Shown here: in pieces, positions 46,662 through 55,700 of the stretch
How positions within the stretch are numbered: position 1 is the first letter of the stretch
Layout of the letters: every line of letters starts with the position of its first letter
Assembly: GCA_964565775.1 (NCBI GenBank)
Contig: CAZMGB010000006.1
Span: 88,274 to 152,273 of the forward strand
Direction of reading: 5' to 3'
DNA: 64,000 nt
From: CAZMGB01 sp964565775
GTDB taxonomy: Bacteria; Chloroflexota; Dehalococcoidia; DSTF01; JALHUB01
Program-made: the position numbers and the translations under genes
Notes under the pieces: generated by a model
The model's database searches: none
The model's input: the letters and a program-made list of their open reading frames with translations, nothing else
Told to the model about the DNA's origin: nothing

Positions 46662-49376
46662 CTACGGACCGGGGTCGTTCAGGAGCAGATGGCGGATATG
46701 GAGCGGCGAGAACGTGATCTGAATGGCCTCGAACGTCCCGGGGCCAGCAGGACATTGGCCACTCCCGCCCACCATCAGCAGGCCTCCTTCGAACGCTATG
46801 CCGAGAAGTGCTACACGGCTGGAGAAGCGCCGCAGGACCCAGGCGTCACGCTCACCCGTGTCGAACCCTGAACCTGTGAATCGGTAGACGTGGTTATCGA
46901 GATCTATGGCAAGCTGCGTTCCCCTCGCAGGGTCCTGGAAGAGACAGACTCCTGGACTCGAGGGCGTGGCCGTCGCTGTCGGCGTCGCTGTGGCCGTAGA
47001 TGTGCGTGCTGGCGTCGCGGTTTGCGTCGCGGTCTGCGTCGCGGTTGCCGTGCCGGTGGCGGTCGGCGTGCGCGTGGGCGTCGCGGTTCGCGTGGATGTG
47101 GGCGTGGTCGTAGGCGTAGGAGTGGACGTCGGAGTCGGCGTTGGCGTGGCCTCAAGCTCGACCAAGACCTTGACCACCGGCTCCCCGATCTCGTGGTCGA
47201 ACTGGAGGGGCGTGGTCAGGAGAAGGGAGCCGATGCCCGACAACTGGTTGCTTTCCTCGTTGGGGCAGCCAGGACAGACAGTAATGTCATCGCCCGTCGA
47301 GAAGCCGTCCGTGCTGGCCACCTCAAGCTCCGTCCCGCCGGCGCCGACGTGCGCGGTGAGGCCGGTGCCGACCTGGGCCATGACGCACTGAGAGAACTCC
47401 GAGGTGTTGCCGTCTTGGTCGGTTGCGGTAGACGTGATGAAGTTGCCCGGCACCGCTCCCGCCCCCGGGAACGTCGTGTCGATAACGGCGTGGCCCGCCA
47501 AGTCGGCAGTGACGTCGGCGAAGCCGAGGAAGCGATCGCCCTCGCCATAGCCGGACTCGTCGCAGGCGTCGTTGGCGAAGAACTCTATGCGGTAGGAGTG
47601 AACCCCCAGGACCGTGTCCAGTGACCCGCCGATGCGCAGGTCTCCCCCGGCCTGCACCGCGGCGAAGCCGAGGACGGGGAAGTTCAGGAGGTCGTTGGGC
47701 CCCGAGTCGGCGTCGTCCAGGTCATTGGGGTTGGGGCCGGCCGGATCCAGGTCGATCCCCAGGCCGGAACGGAACCCGGAGGCCTGGTTGTCAGTGATGG
47801 CGTTCTCGGAAAGGCGAGCGCTGCTCTGCCCCTCGACCCATACTCCCACGTGGTTGTCATGGATGGAGTTGTGCTCGACGACGTTCCCGGTCGAGTCCAC
47901 CACCTGCACTGCGATGTCGTTGTCATGGATAGCGTTGTCGTCGATGGCGTTTCCGCTCGAACCCTCTACTGCCTGCACCCCCACCTGGTTGAAGGCGATG
48001 GTATTGCCCTCGACAGTGTTGTCGAATGCTTCCTGCTGGATGCTGACGCCCTGGTCGTTGCTCAGGGCTGTCTGGGCGTCTGCCAGCGTCCCGATGAGGT
48101 TGTCGCGGATGTCGTTCTCCGATGAGCCCGCGCCCGATACGGCGACGGCCTCAAAGAAGCCAGAGATGACGTTATCCCTCACCTGATTCTGGTACGAGTC
48201 GCCGATGCTCACACCTACTTCTTGCTGGCCGATGACGGGGCCATCGCCCTGGGCATTGGTGCCGATGAAGTTGCCGCGCACCGTGTTCTGCCCGTTCGTG
48301 GACTCAAGGCTGATCGCGTTCGCGACGGCGGAGATGACGTTTCGCTCCGCAGCGGTTCCCCCGCCGATCACGTTCTGGGATGCGTTCCCATCGATGGCGA
48401 TCCCCAGCGGCTGAGGGAGGAGGCTTTCGTCGAGATCGGGGTGGCTGGGCGGATACCGCTGGCCGGTGATGTCGACGCCGATGAAGTTGCCGATGACCCT
48501 GTTCCCCGTGGCCCCGGGACCGGAGATCAGGATGCCCTGCGGCCGCTGTTCGGAGTAGATATAAGTGATCATGTTATTGCCGGAAATGAGGTTACAGGCC
48601 CCGTCGCATACGCCGGCGCCGTGGTTCGTGCCCCCAATTGTATTGTTGGCGGACTCGACCAGGATGCCGCCGCCGTCGTCGCTGGCGCCGTTGCCCAGCG
48701 CCCAGGTGCCCGTGGGGTCGGTGCCGATGACGTTGCTCTCCAGGACGTTGCCGCCGCCGCCCCTCAAGACAATGCCCCACTGGCAGTACCCGTGGATCAC
48801 CAGGCCCCGCACCGTCGAGTTCCCCCCACTTATCACGAGGCCGGTCGCCGGCGGGATGACAGATGAGCCGCAACCAAGTATGTCGGGGCTCCAGAGCTCC
48901 ACCTGGCCGCCGCCGGGCTGGGTGGTGCCGTCGATCACGACCGGCTCCGTGGCCTCGAAGCAAGTGTCCTCGCCAAAGACGCCCAACTGGCAATAGACAC
49001 CCCCGGCTTGAGGGATGTCGAAGTTGATGGTGTCCTTGCCGGGGTTGGCGTTCGCCTCCTGGATGGCGGCGGTCAGCGTGCACTCATCGTCACCGCTGTC
49101 TGTCTGGTGTCCCGTGTCGCACAGCCCGTCGCCGACGAACTGGTCAGTGCTGGCCTGGGTCGAGTTAACGGTGAACACGTGCTGCTCCTCCGGCACGCGC
49201 TGCCAGTCAAGACCGCAGATCGTATTCGATGTGGACAGGATCGTGCCGCCGTCGACGGTGCGCACCTGATAGGGTGACCCAGAGCTGGTAACATAGGCGA
49301 TCTTCTGCCCATCCGGCGACCACGCCGGGTGGAGGCCCCCGCCCCCCCACAGGTGTAAGGCGCGTGGGGTCCCCAC
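46662..49376 (-). CDS. Parallel beta-helix surface protein with Thr-Pro linker (3' part of frameshifted gene)
   Basis: About 904 residues in this frame. It begins in the last TolB-type propeller repeat (HPAWSPDGQKIAYV), then a segment CTLTAAIQEANANPGKDTINFD that opens a right-handed parallel beta-helix. Many Asn-rich coils follow (e.g. NVIGTDPTGTWALGNGASDD, GNFIGTNAQGD). After an Ig-like part comes a 65-residue Thr-Pro linker typical of Chloroflexota exported proteins, and a C-terminal domain. The true start is in the upstream frame (49207-50178); a one-base excess in a G7 run near 49345 separates them. A secreted carbohydrate-binding or adhesive role is inferred. Confidence 0.8.
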   Translation of the reverse strand: MGTPRALHLWGGGGLHPAWSPDGQKIAYVTSSGSPYQVRTVDGGTILSTSNTICGLDWQRVPEEQHVFTVNSTQASTDQFVGDGLCDTGHQTDSGDDECTLTAAIQEANANPGKDTINFDIPQAGGVYCQLGVFGEDTCFEATEPVVIDGTTQPGGGQVELWSPDILGCGSSVIPPATGLVISGGNSTVRGLVIHGYCQWGIVLRGGGGNVLESNVIGTDPTGTWALGNGASDDGGGILVESANNTIGGTNHGAGVCDGACNLISGNNMITYIYSEQRPQGILISGPGATGNRVIGNFIGVDITGQRYPPSHPDLDESLLPQPLGIAIDGNASQNVIGGGTAAERNVISAVANAISLESTNGQNTVRGNFIGTNAQGDGPVIGQQEVGVSIGDSYQNQVRDNVISGFFEAVAVSGAGSSENDIRDNLIGTLADAQTALSNDQGVSIQQEAFDNTVEGNTIAFNQVGVQAVEGSSGNAIDDNAIHDNDIAVQVVDSTGNVVEHNSIHDNHVGVWVEGQSSARLSENAITDNQASGFRSGLGIDLDPAGPNPNDLDDADSGPNDLLNFPVLGFAAVQAGGDLRIGGSLDTVLGVHSYRIEFFANDACDESGYGEGDRFLGFADVTADLAGHAVIDTTFPGAGAVPGNFITSTATDQDGNTSEFSQCVMAQVGTGLTAHVGAGGTELEVASTDGFSTGDDITVCPGCPNEESNQLSGIGSLLLTTPLQFDHEIGEPVVKVLVELEATPTPTPTSTPTPTTTPTSTRTATPTRTPTATGTATATQTATQTATPARTSTATATPTATATPSSPGVCLFQDPARGTQLAIDLDNHVYRFTGSGFDTGERDAWVLRRFSSRVALLGIAFEGGLLMVGGSGQCPAGPGTFEAIQITFSPLHIRHLLLNDPGP
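46957..47155 (-). repeat. Low-complexity coding repeat (Thr-Pro/Thr-Ala linker)
   Basis: Short imperfect repeats of CG(C/T)-rich triplets encode TPTPTSTPTP-like and TATATQTATQ-like runs in the beta-helix protein. It is a coding linker rather than a non-coding repeat array. Confidence 0.7.
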
Positions 49377-50178
49377 CCTCGGCGCCGATGGTGTATACCT
49401 GGTTGCCGTCCGCGGTCGTGGCGCGGCGGAACGCGATCTGCCCGCCGTCGGGGGACCAGTCCGGCTCGTCGTCTATGGCCGGATCGGGCGAGTTCTCCTG
49501 TATGGTATCGCCGACGTCCGTTAGCTGGTGGAGCCCCGTGCCATCGGAGTTGACGGCCCAGAGGTCGTTGAACTGGCGGTAATTGACGCTGTCGTAGTCG
49601 ACGTCCCAGCTCCTGGTGAAGACGATCTCGTTACCGTCCGGGCCCGGCTGCCAGGAGGGCTGGCGGTGGTAGTCATAGCTTGTGTGGGGAAAGTACTCGG
49701 GCGGGTACCATGACCCGACCTGCTTGTGCGTGAGCTGGGTCTTCTGAAGCGTGTCCAGGTCATATATCCACAGCTCGCCGCTGAGGACGTACACCAGCTT
49801 CTTGCCGTCGGGCGACCAGTCGGGCTGGTCTCCCCAGTCGATGGTCTGTCGGCCGCTTCCGTCGGCATTGGCGATGTAGAGCCCGCCTCCGGTGCTATAG
49901 GCGATGTGCTTCCCGTCCGGCGACCAGGACACCCGCGAGGGGTGGTCCAAACCGCTATTCAGGGGCAGGTACTGGTAGCCGCTTCCGTCCGGGTTCACGG
50001 TATGGACGGTCCCTTGCCCACTCCCGTCGCAGCTTTCGAGAACGGCGATCTTGCCGTCCTCCCCAGGGAACGCGGCCTGCGAAGGCTTGACGACAACACT
50101 AACAAACCGCGTCAACAGCAGCAGGCCCACGACCAGCAGCGCAAGGCCGCAGACGAGAAGAATGTGAAGCAGCTTCAT
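49207..50178 (-). CDS. TolB-type beta-propeller N-terminal part of the same frameshifted gene
   Basis: 323 residues as read, of which the last ~45 after TRLTPVGG are out of frame. The N-terminus has a membrane/signal segment (LLHILLVCGLALLVVGLLLL). Then come TolB/WD40-like repeats with the PDW/SWSPDGK signature four or five times (VSWSPDGKHIAYS, PDWSPDGKKLVYV, PDWSPDGGQIAFR). Removing one G in the run at 49342-49348 joins it directly to HPAWSPDGQKIAYV in the 46662-49376 frame. Together they would make one exported protein of about 1,170 residues. Confidence 0.75.
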   Translation of the reverse strand: MKLLHILLVCGLALLVVGLLLLTRFVSVVVKPSQAAFPGEDGKIAVLESCDGSGQGTVHTVNPDGSGYQYLPLNSGLDHPSRVSWSPDGKHIAYSTGGGLYIANADGSGRQTIDWGDQPDWSPDGKKLVYVLSGELWIYDLDTLQKTQLTHKQVGSWYPPEYFPHTSYDYHRQPSWQPGPDGNEIVFTRSWDVDYDSVNYRQFNDLWAVNSDGTGLHQLTDVGDTIQENSPDPAIDDEPDWSPDGGQIAFRRATTADGNQVYTIGAEGGDPTRLTPVGGRGPPPGVVAGWAEDRLCYQLWVTLSGAHRRRRHDPVHIEYDLRS

Positions 50179-50374
50179 GGTACGGCACCCCCGGTTATCG
50201 CCAGCGAAACCACTGCGTCACGCCGAAGGGAGGCGTCCTTCGGCGGCGCTACGTGTTTGACTTCTTGTAGTTCTAAGCGGGGCCTAAGGACGATGGCTAT
50301 CTCCGTGACAGATAGCACCGACACGGTGCTCTGTCAAGCACCACGCGGGCCGATGGATCAGTCAACGGATATCG

Positions 50375-50418
50375 AACGGATTATCGGATACCTTCCGGTA
50401 CGTATCCGCTAATCCGTT
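50375..50418. promoter_or_regulatory. 17-base inverted repeat with 10-base centre
   Basis: 50375-50391 (AACGGATTATCGGATAC) and 50402-50418 are inverted repeats with one mismatch. They lie between the propeller gene start at 50178 and the mtaB-like remnant, in an AT-richer patch. This could be a terminator of the 50.6-58.3 kb operon or an operator for the divergent propeller gene. No T-run follows. Confidence 0.4.
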
Positions 50419-50455
50419 TCAGCATTCGTCGACAGACCGCCGCAGAGCCCGCAGC

Positions 50456-50642
50456 GCGCCGGGTCCTAGAGGTAGCCGTAGGTGGGATCTAGCCGTCGAC
50501 GCAGCTCGTTCTCGTCTTCGGGACGCCCCGCCAGCGCCGACTGCATCCTCTCCAGCTACCGGCGCTCGATCCTGGACAGGGTGAGAAGAGAGGCGTCCGG
50601 AACCTCGCGGATCAAGTGGGTCGCCGCCCGCTTCCCGGTGAG
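50456..50642 (-). pseudogene. C-terminal remnant of a second mtaB-like gene
   Basis: In frame with, and directly after, the TAG stop of the PLP-enzyme gene, the minus strand encodes ATHLIREVPDASLLTLSR and, after an in-frame TAG, LERMQSALAGRPEDENELRR, then another TAG. This matches the last ~60 residues of the MtaB-like protein at 53423-54832 (ATLIREAVDASLLSLSK, LDRIQSSLASLPEDEEELRE). The two TAGs stand where that protein has Trp and Tyr. It is a decayed duplicate fragment. The rest of the 50179-50642 gap holds no gene. Confidence 0.75.
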
Positions 50643-51836
50643 CTAGCCAAGCGCCTGATCCAGGTCGGCGATGAGGTCCTCAGCGTCTTCCAGCCCGATG
50701 CTGATGCGCATGATCCCCTCGCCCACCCACTCGCGTATCGCCTTCTTCTGCTCGGCGCTCAGATACGCAGCGCTGTCCACGTAGAGGTCAGTGGGGTAGT
50801 AGAACATCAGGCTCTGGTAGTCGCCCAGCGACGTGGCATAGGTGAAGACGCGCACCTGCTGGACAAGACCCATCGCCGTCTCCATGTCCGTCTGCGCGAC
50901 GACCATGCCGCCGAAGCCCGACATCTGGCGCCGCACCAGGTCGGGCTGGGGGTGGCTCTCCAGGCCGGGGTAGAGGACGCGCCCGATCTTCGGATGCTGT
51001 TCGAGGAAGCGAGCCACCGCCAGCGCGCTCTCCTCATGCTTCTGCATCCGCAGCGATAGGGTGGCGATGCCGCGATTGATGAGCCAGGCGTTGAACGGGC
51101 TCATGGCGCCGCCGAGATGGATCAGCATGCCCTCGCGGATTCGCTGGATGCCTTCTCGGGCTCCCAGCACGATCCCGCCCAGAGCGTCGCCGTGCCCGCC
51201 GAGGTACTTCGTCATGCTGTGGAGGACGAAGTCCGCCCCGAGGGCCAGCGGCTTCTGCAAGACCGGGGTGGCGAACGTGCTGTCGACTACGAGCGGCGCG
51301 CCTGCCTGGTGAGCGATGTCGGCGACGGCGGCGATGTCGGTCAGGCGAAGGATGGGGTTGGCAGGGGTCTCGATGTACACAAGCTTGGTGTCAGGACGAA
51401 CGGCATCGCGCACAGCCTTCACGTCGCTCGTGTCCACCAGGCTCACGTCGATGCCGTAGCGGCCGGCGTGCAGCCCGAACAGCTCCGAGCTGCCCGCGTA
51501 GCATACGTCGCTCGCCACCAGGTGCTCGCCGGCGCCGACGAAGGTGAGCAGCAGGGCGGAGACGGCCGCCATGCCCGAGGCGAACGCGACGCCCGCGTCG
51601 GCGCCCTCAAGCGCAGCCATCTTCTCCTCGAGCGTGCGCAGCGAGGGGTTGCTCCAGCGGGTGTAGACGTGCGGCGGCCGCTCTCCCCTGAGGAAGAGCG
51701 CGTCCATCAGGAGCGGGCCCGGCTCGGGCAGCTTGAAGGTGGTCGTCATGTGGATCGGCGGCGTTACGGAGCCCGTAGTGGGGTCCGGCTCCTGACCGGC
51801 GTGGACGGCCTGCGTATCGAATCGGTACTCGCTCAT
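50643..51836 (-). CDS. Trans-sulfuration PLP enzyme (cystathionine gamma-synthase/methionine gamma-lyase family)
   Basis: 397 residues, fold-type I Cys/Met metabolism enzyme. YTRWSNPS (58-65) and the PLP-binding Lys210 in LHSMTKYLGGHGD are diagnostic; other motifs are SDVCYAGSSEL and VDSTFATP. Reactions in this family include gamma-synthesis of cystathionine, gamma-lyase release of thiol, and sulfhydrylation to homocysteine; motifs do not separate them. It is the last intact gene of the operon with the MttB- and MtaB-like methyltransferases, starting 55 bases after the MttB-like gene. This suggests homocysteine supply or processing of a methylated thiol product. Confidence 0.88.
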   Translation of the reverse strand: MSEYRFDTQAVHAGQEPDPTTGSVTPPIHMTTTFKLPEPGPLLMDALFLRGERPPHVYTRWSNPSLRTLEEKMAALEGADAGVAFASGMAAVSALLLTFVGAGEHLVASDVCYAGSSELFGLHAGRYGIDVSLVDTSDVKAVRDAVRPDTKLVYIETPANPILRLTDIAAVADIAHQAGAPLVVDSTFATPVLQKPLALGADFVLHSMTKYLGGHGDALGGIVLGAREGIQRIREGMLIHLGGAMSPFNAWLINRGIATLSLRMQKHEESALAVARFLEQHPKIGRVLYPGLESHPQPDLVRRQMSGFGGMVVAQTDMETAMGLVQQVRVFTYATSLGDYQSLMFYYPTDLYVDSAAYLSAEQKKAIREWVGEGIMRISIGLEDAEDLIADLDQALG

Positions 51837-51891
51837 ACCGCTTTCCCCCTTTTCGCCGAAGTGTCGGCGCGACGGATGTCGCTCCGCTTCT

Positions 51892-53355
51892 CTACTCCTC
51901 CCACTCGGCGGCCTCGAAGTCGGCCACGGTGCGCTTCCTGACCATGCTTACGTAGTCCAGGAGCTCCCTCTCCACAGACGGGTCCAGCTCGCGCCGCTGG
52001 TGACGCGCCAGGAGCTCTCGCACCCGCTCCCGCGCCAGGTCCAGCGCCGTCTTCGACCCCTTGCTCTCCCATACCTCCCGGCTGTCCCTCCGCAGCAACT
52101 TCGGAAGGAAATGCTCGCGCCGGAAGTGCTCGGCGGTGTGCGGCTCGGCCAGATAGTGGCCCTGCCAGCCCACCTGCTTGATCAGGTCGAGAGCGATGGT
52201 GTCTTCGCTCACGTCGACGCCACGCGCCAGTCGGAGCATGAGCCCGCACAGCTCATCGTCCAGCACGAGCAGGGGATGGCTCTCGGTAGTCGTGGATTCG
52301 AGCGCCCCACCGCAGGTGATGAAGTGCACCCCTGCCAGGACCGCCGGCATCAGCGTGCTGGCCCGCTCCAGCATGCACTGGAGGTCCAGCGTCTTGGCGT
52401 CAGTGGTGCCACCCACGCCTCGACAGGGCAGGCCATAGTGACGGGCCAGTTGGGCCGCGCCGGCGGTGATGAGGCCCGTCTCCACCGCGCCGAGCGCCAC
52501 GTTGCCGGTCGCCATGTCGGCGAGCGTCGACACGGTGCCGTAGAGCACCGGCGTGCCCGGGGCGATGATCTGGGCCAGGGTGATGTGGGCCAGGATCTCG
52601 GCGTTCTGCTGGGCGAGCAGTCCGGCCAGAGTGGCGGGAGCGGTGGTGCCGGCCATTGCCTCCGGTGACATCGCCATCGGCTGGCCGTACTCGGCGAAGA
52701 GGAACATGCCCTCGAGCTGGAGGTTGATCATCTGGAGGGGGCTCATGACCGAGCAGATGCCGAAGAAGCGGGGTCGCTTCTTCAGCTCCTCCTTCCCGCC
52801 CACGGCGATCGCCATCATCCGCATCATGTCCTCGCTGGCCATCACCCCGTAGCACCCCATGCCGAACGACTTGCGACAGTTCTGGGCCCAGGCAAGTATC
52901 GCTTCGACGTGGATGGTGGTCATTGGTATGTCGGTCGGCCAGATGTCCATCTGGCTGTTGTTGATATGATCGAGGCCGTCGATCAGGCGGAGGTGGTTAC
53001 GCACGTCCTCGAGGGTGGTGGGCCGGAGCTCACCCGTCTCCGTATCGAAGATCCTCGTCGGGGTGCCGAGCGCCGCGAAGTTCACCCGGTCGCTGCCGAT
53101 CTCCAGACGCACGTCCGGGTCGGACCCGTAAAGCGTGAACTGCTTCGGCGCCTGCTCGACGGCCCGACGCACCAGCTCCTCCGGTATGCGCACCGAGCGG
53201 GCCGCCTCATCCACATCCGCCCCCGCCTCCCGGAAGGCGTCCCTCGCCCTCTTGAGGTTCACGCGAAGGCCCACGCTCTCCAGGATGCTCATCGAAGCAG
53301 CGTCGATCTGCTCGACTTCCGCGGGACTAAGGACTTCGAAGTACGCTGGTTTCAT
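51892..53355 (-). CDS. MttB-family (trimethylamine methyltransferase-like, non-pyrrolysine) methyltransferase
   Basis: 487 residues, TIM-barrel MttB superfamily protein. It starts PAYFEVLSPAEVEQIDAASM, has the family's central GCYGVMASEDMMRM and the segment GTPVLYGTVSTLADMATGN. The reading frame holds no TAG, so this is a non-pyrrolysine member like the glycine betaine methyltransferases MtgB and their relatives rather than archaeal MttB. GAGG lies seven bases before the ATG. It would demethylate a quaternary or related amine onto a corrinoid protein. Operon partners are the MtaB-like gene upstream (68 bases) and the PLP enzyme downstream. Confidence 0.9.
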   Translation of the reverse strand: MKPAYFEVLSPAEVEQIDAASMSILESVGLRVNLKRARDAFREAGADVDEAARSVRIPEELVRRAVEQAPKQFTLYGSDPDVRLEIGSDRVNFAALGTPTRIFDTETGELRPTTLEDVRNHLRLIDGLDHINNSQMDIWPTDIPMTTIHVEAILAWAQNCRKSFGMGCYGVMASEDMMRMMAIAVGGKEELKKRPRFFGICSVMSPLQMINLQLEGMFLFAEYGQPMAMSPEAMAGTTAPATLAGLLAQQNAEILAHITLAQIIAPGTPVLYGTVSTLADMATGNVALGAVETGLITAGAAQLARHYGLPCRGVGGTTDAKTLDLQCMLERASTLMPAVLAGVHFITCGGALESTTTESHPLLVLDDELCGLMLRLARGVDVSEDTIALDLIKQVGWQGHYLAEPHTAEHFRREHFLPKLLRRDSREVWESKGSKTALDLARERVRELLARHQRRELDPSVERELLDYVSMVRKRTVADFEAAEWEE

Positions 53356-53422
53356 GTCGCCACCTCATGGGTATTAGAGACGCCTGGCGCCTTCCGACAG
53401 GGTGAAGCGGGCCTGGCCGACG

Positions 53423-54832
53423 TCAGAGCGCGTAGCTCGCCGGGTCGTACAGGTGACCGCAGGTAGGGGCGACCCGTTCGCGCAGCTCCTCTTCGTCCTC
53501 CGGGAGGCTCGCAAGGCTCGACTGAATTCTGTCCAGCCACCGGCACTCGGCCTTGGACAGAGACAGGAGAGAGGCATCGACAGCCTCGCGGATCAAGGTG
53601 GCCGCGGCGATGCCGGCCGTGACCGTACGGTGATAGTCGTCCTGCTCCCTCACGATGGCGGAGCCGATGGCGACGGCCGCTTCCGGCGAGAGCACCAACG
53701 CCTGGGGGCTCCCGTACGCGTCAGAGGAAACGAACAGGTCGCGCAACATCTTCTCCTGCCCCCGCTGGAGCGCCGCGTTCATGAGCCGGCAGTCGTAGAC
53801 CAGCAGCTCGGCGAAGACCTCGGGCGCAGAGCCCGACAGCAGAGGCACGTGCTGGACCGACTCGTTGCTCCAGAGGTCGCACATGCTGGCGGCGATGTTG
53901 CCCACGGGGCTGAAGTGGGCGCAGGCGGCCGATTTGCCCTCCATTGAGATCGGGCAGCCGGTGATCGCCTTCAGGACTGGGCCCTCATACGCGCAGTCCT
54001 TCGAAGGGCCGACCGCCCCATGCTCGAATGCGATGAGGGAGCGGGCGGCGCCCATCGCGCGAACGACCGCCGCCAGCGTCTCCGGCAGCAACCTCTGGTG
54101 CGCGAGCTGCATGGCGGTGTTGGCGAAGCCGCAGGCGCTGTCACCGCCGGGCAGGACTGAGCGGGGCTCGGCGATCGACGCGATCTCGTCCCAGAGCCAG
54201 GCCATGTCTCGCGCGGCCAGAACGCCAAGCGCAAAGACGATCCCCTCGATGTCGCCGCTCAGCAGCGCCTCGTCAGATACCTCCTTGCCGCCGATCGACT
54301 CGATAGAGAGGACGTGTGCGCCGGCCTCGGCGCAGAGCACGAGCGACTCACGAACGGCATCCCAACCAGCGCCGGCTCTCAACTGGGGCGGCCGGCAGTC
54401 GGTCCGCACGTCCACCGGCGTGACGCGCAGGGCGCAAGGCAGCCCCGTCGCGGCGTGAGCGTCGCCGAGCACTCGGACGAGCCGCTGCGTTATCTCCGCG
54501 CCCCAGTCGGGGCTTTCGGTCATCGGCGGCAGATGCTCGAACTCGATGACGAGGCCGGGGGCGTGCAAGGCCGTGGCGCGAGCGACCACCGCCCGCGCCG
54601 TCTCCTCGTAGATGCGCAGCGTCTCGGCCCGCGTCGACGCGTCCAGCGTCATCACCGGAAGGGTGAAGTTGACCTCGGGGTAGACGGCGCCAGCACCGAT
54701 GCGAAGCCCAAGTCCGCAGTCCACCGGCTTCGGCGCCCGGCCAAACACGAGCTCTTCCGGGTCATCGACAGAGAGGGAGGTATAGCGCAAAGTCCGATTC
54801 AGCCCATCCAGCGTTCCGTCAGCGCATGCCAT
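53423..54832 (-). CDS. mtaB: MtaB-like methanol:corrinoid methyltransferase
   Basis: 469 residues. Long stretches follow the MtaB pattern: AGAVYPEVNFTLP, MTESPDWGAEI, LSIESIGGKEV, GDSACGFANTAM, AVGPSKDCAYEG, SMEGKSAACAHFSPVGN and CDLWSNESVQ. The zinc ligands of archaeal MtaB have equivalents in Glu178, Cys234 and Cys280. The start overlaps the stop of the ABC permease by 14 bases. MtaB splits methanol and methylates the corrinoid of MtaC; here the donor could be methanol or another methyl ether or alcohol. The nearest corrinoid protein is at 37620. A fragment of a second copy lies at 50456-50642. Confidence 0.85.
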   Translation of the reverse strand: MACADGTLDGLNRTLRYTSLSVDDPEELVFGRAPKPVDCGLGLRIGAGAVYPEVNFTLPVMTLDASTRAETLRIYEETARAVVARATALHAPGLVIEFEHLPPMTESPDWGAEITQRLVRVLGDAHAATGLPCALRVTPVDVRTDCRPPQLRAGAGWDAVRESLVLCAEAGAHVLSIESIGGKEVSDEALLSGDIEGIVFALGVLAARDMAWLWDEIASIAEPRSVLPGGDSACGFANTAMQLAHQRLLPETLAAVVRAMGAARSLIAFEHGAVGPSKDCAYEGPVLKAITGCPISMEGKSAACAHFSPVGNIAASMCDLWSNESVQHVPLLSGSAPEVFAELLVYDCRLMNAALQRGQEKMLRDLFVSSDAYGSPQALVLSPEAAVAIGSAIVREQDDYHRTVTAGIAAATLIREAVDASLLSLSKAECRWLDRIQSSLASLPEDEEELRERVAPTCGHLYDPASYAL

Positions 54833-55700
54833 GGCCGAACGGGTCGACCACGTCCCGCACCGCCTCCGCCAGCAGGTTCGCCCCCAGGATGGTCAGGCTG
54901 AGGGCAAGTCCCGGGAAGATCGCGAGCCACGGGGCATGCTGGAAGTAGTCCCGGGCGTTGCCGCTCAGGTCGGCGCCCCAGGACGGGTTCGGCGGCGGCA
55001 CACCGAGGCCCAGGAAGCTCAGCCCCGCTTCGGCCATGATGGCGCCGCCCAGGGCTACGCTGGCGAGTATTCCAGCCAGCGGGAACACCGACGGCAGGAG
55101 ATGGCGAAAGAGAATGCGCGTGTTGGAGGCGCCCACGGAGCGGGCGGCCTCTATGTACGGCAGCTCCTTCTCCGCCAGGACGATGGAACGGACGATGCGC
55201 GACATGAAGGGCGCCATCACTATCCCGATGACCAGGATGACGTTCTGCACGGAGGCGCCCACGGCGGCCACGATCACGAGCAGCAGGATGAGGAGCGGGA
55301 ACGCCAGGATCACCTCGACCAGCCTCTGGATGAGATAGTCTATTGAGCCGCCGAAGTAGCCGGAGACGACGCCGATAAGGCAGCCGCCCAGCACGCCGAT
55401 GGTCACGGCCGCGAAGCCGATGCCCAGCGATATGCGTGCGCCGTACACCACACGCGAGAAGACGTCGCGGCCCAGCAGGTCAGTCCCGAAGGGATGCGAG
55501 AGGCTGGGCCGCTCCAGCGCCGGTGCATTCTGCGAAAGAGGGTCGCTGGGGGCGATGAGCGGCGCGCCAAGAGCGACCAGTCCCAGCAGCACCAGGAGCG
55601 CCACGCCTGCCACTCCCATCAGGTGACGCCGGAGGAGCAGCCGCGGCTGCCACAGGCGCCGCGCCGGCTGCATCGCGAGGGCAACCTCTGCGTCAGCCAT
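54819..55700 (-). CDS. Peptide/opine ABC transporter permease (DppC type)
   Basis: 293-residue inner-membrane permease. It has the N-terminal cytoplasmic stretch and TM1 (GVAGVALLVLLGLVALGAP), then IAPSDPLSQN...HPFGTDLLGRDVFSR, the DppC signature, and an EAA loop near YIEAARSVGASNTRI. The start has GGAGGGAGAC. It overlaps the DppB-type gene by eight bases and the MtaB-like gene by 14, so transport and methyl transfer are on one transcript. No ATPase genes follow, unlike normal Dpp operons. Confidence 0.9.
   Translation of the reverse strand: MADAEVALAMQPARRLWQPRLLLRRHLMGVAGVALLVLLGLVALGAPLIAPSDPLSQNAPALERPSLSHPFGTDLLGRDVFSRVVYGARISLGIGFAAVTIGVLGGCLIGVVSGYFGGSIDYLIQRLVEVILAFPLLILLLVIVAAVGASVQNVILVIGIVMAPFMSRIVRSIVLAEKELPYIEAARSVGASNTRILFRHLLPSVFPLAGILASVALGGAIMAEAGLSFLGLGVPPPNPSWGADLSGNARDYFQHAPWLAIFPGLALSLTILGANLLAEAVRDVVDPFGHGMR

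Noticed and set aside
46957..47155. Apparent tandem repeat array, considered as CRISPR
   Set aside because: No constant repeat with unique spacers; it encodes a Thr-Pro/Ala linker in frame.
51892..53355. Pyrrolysine-type MttB
   Set aside because: The frame has no internal TAG and no pyl genes are in the window; TAG is used as an ordinary stop by several genes here.
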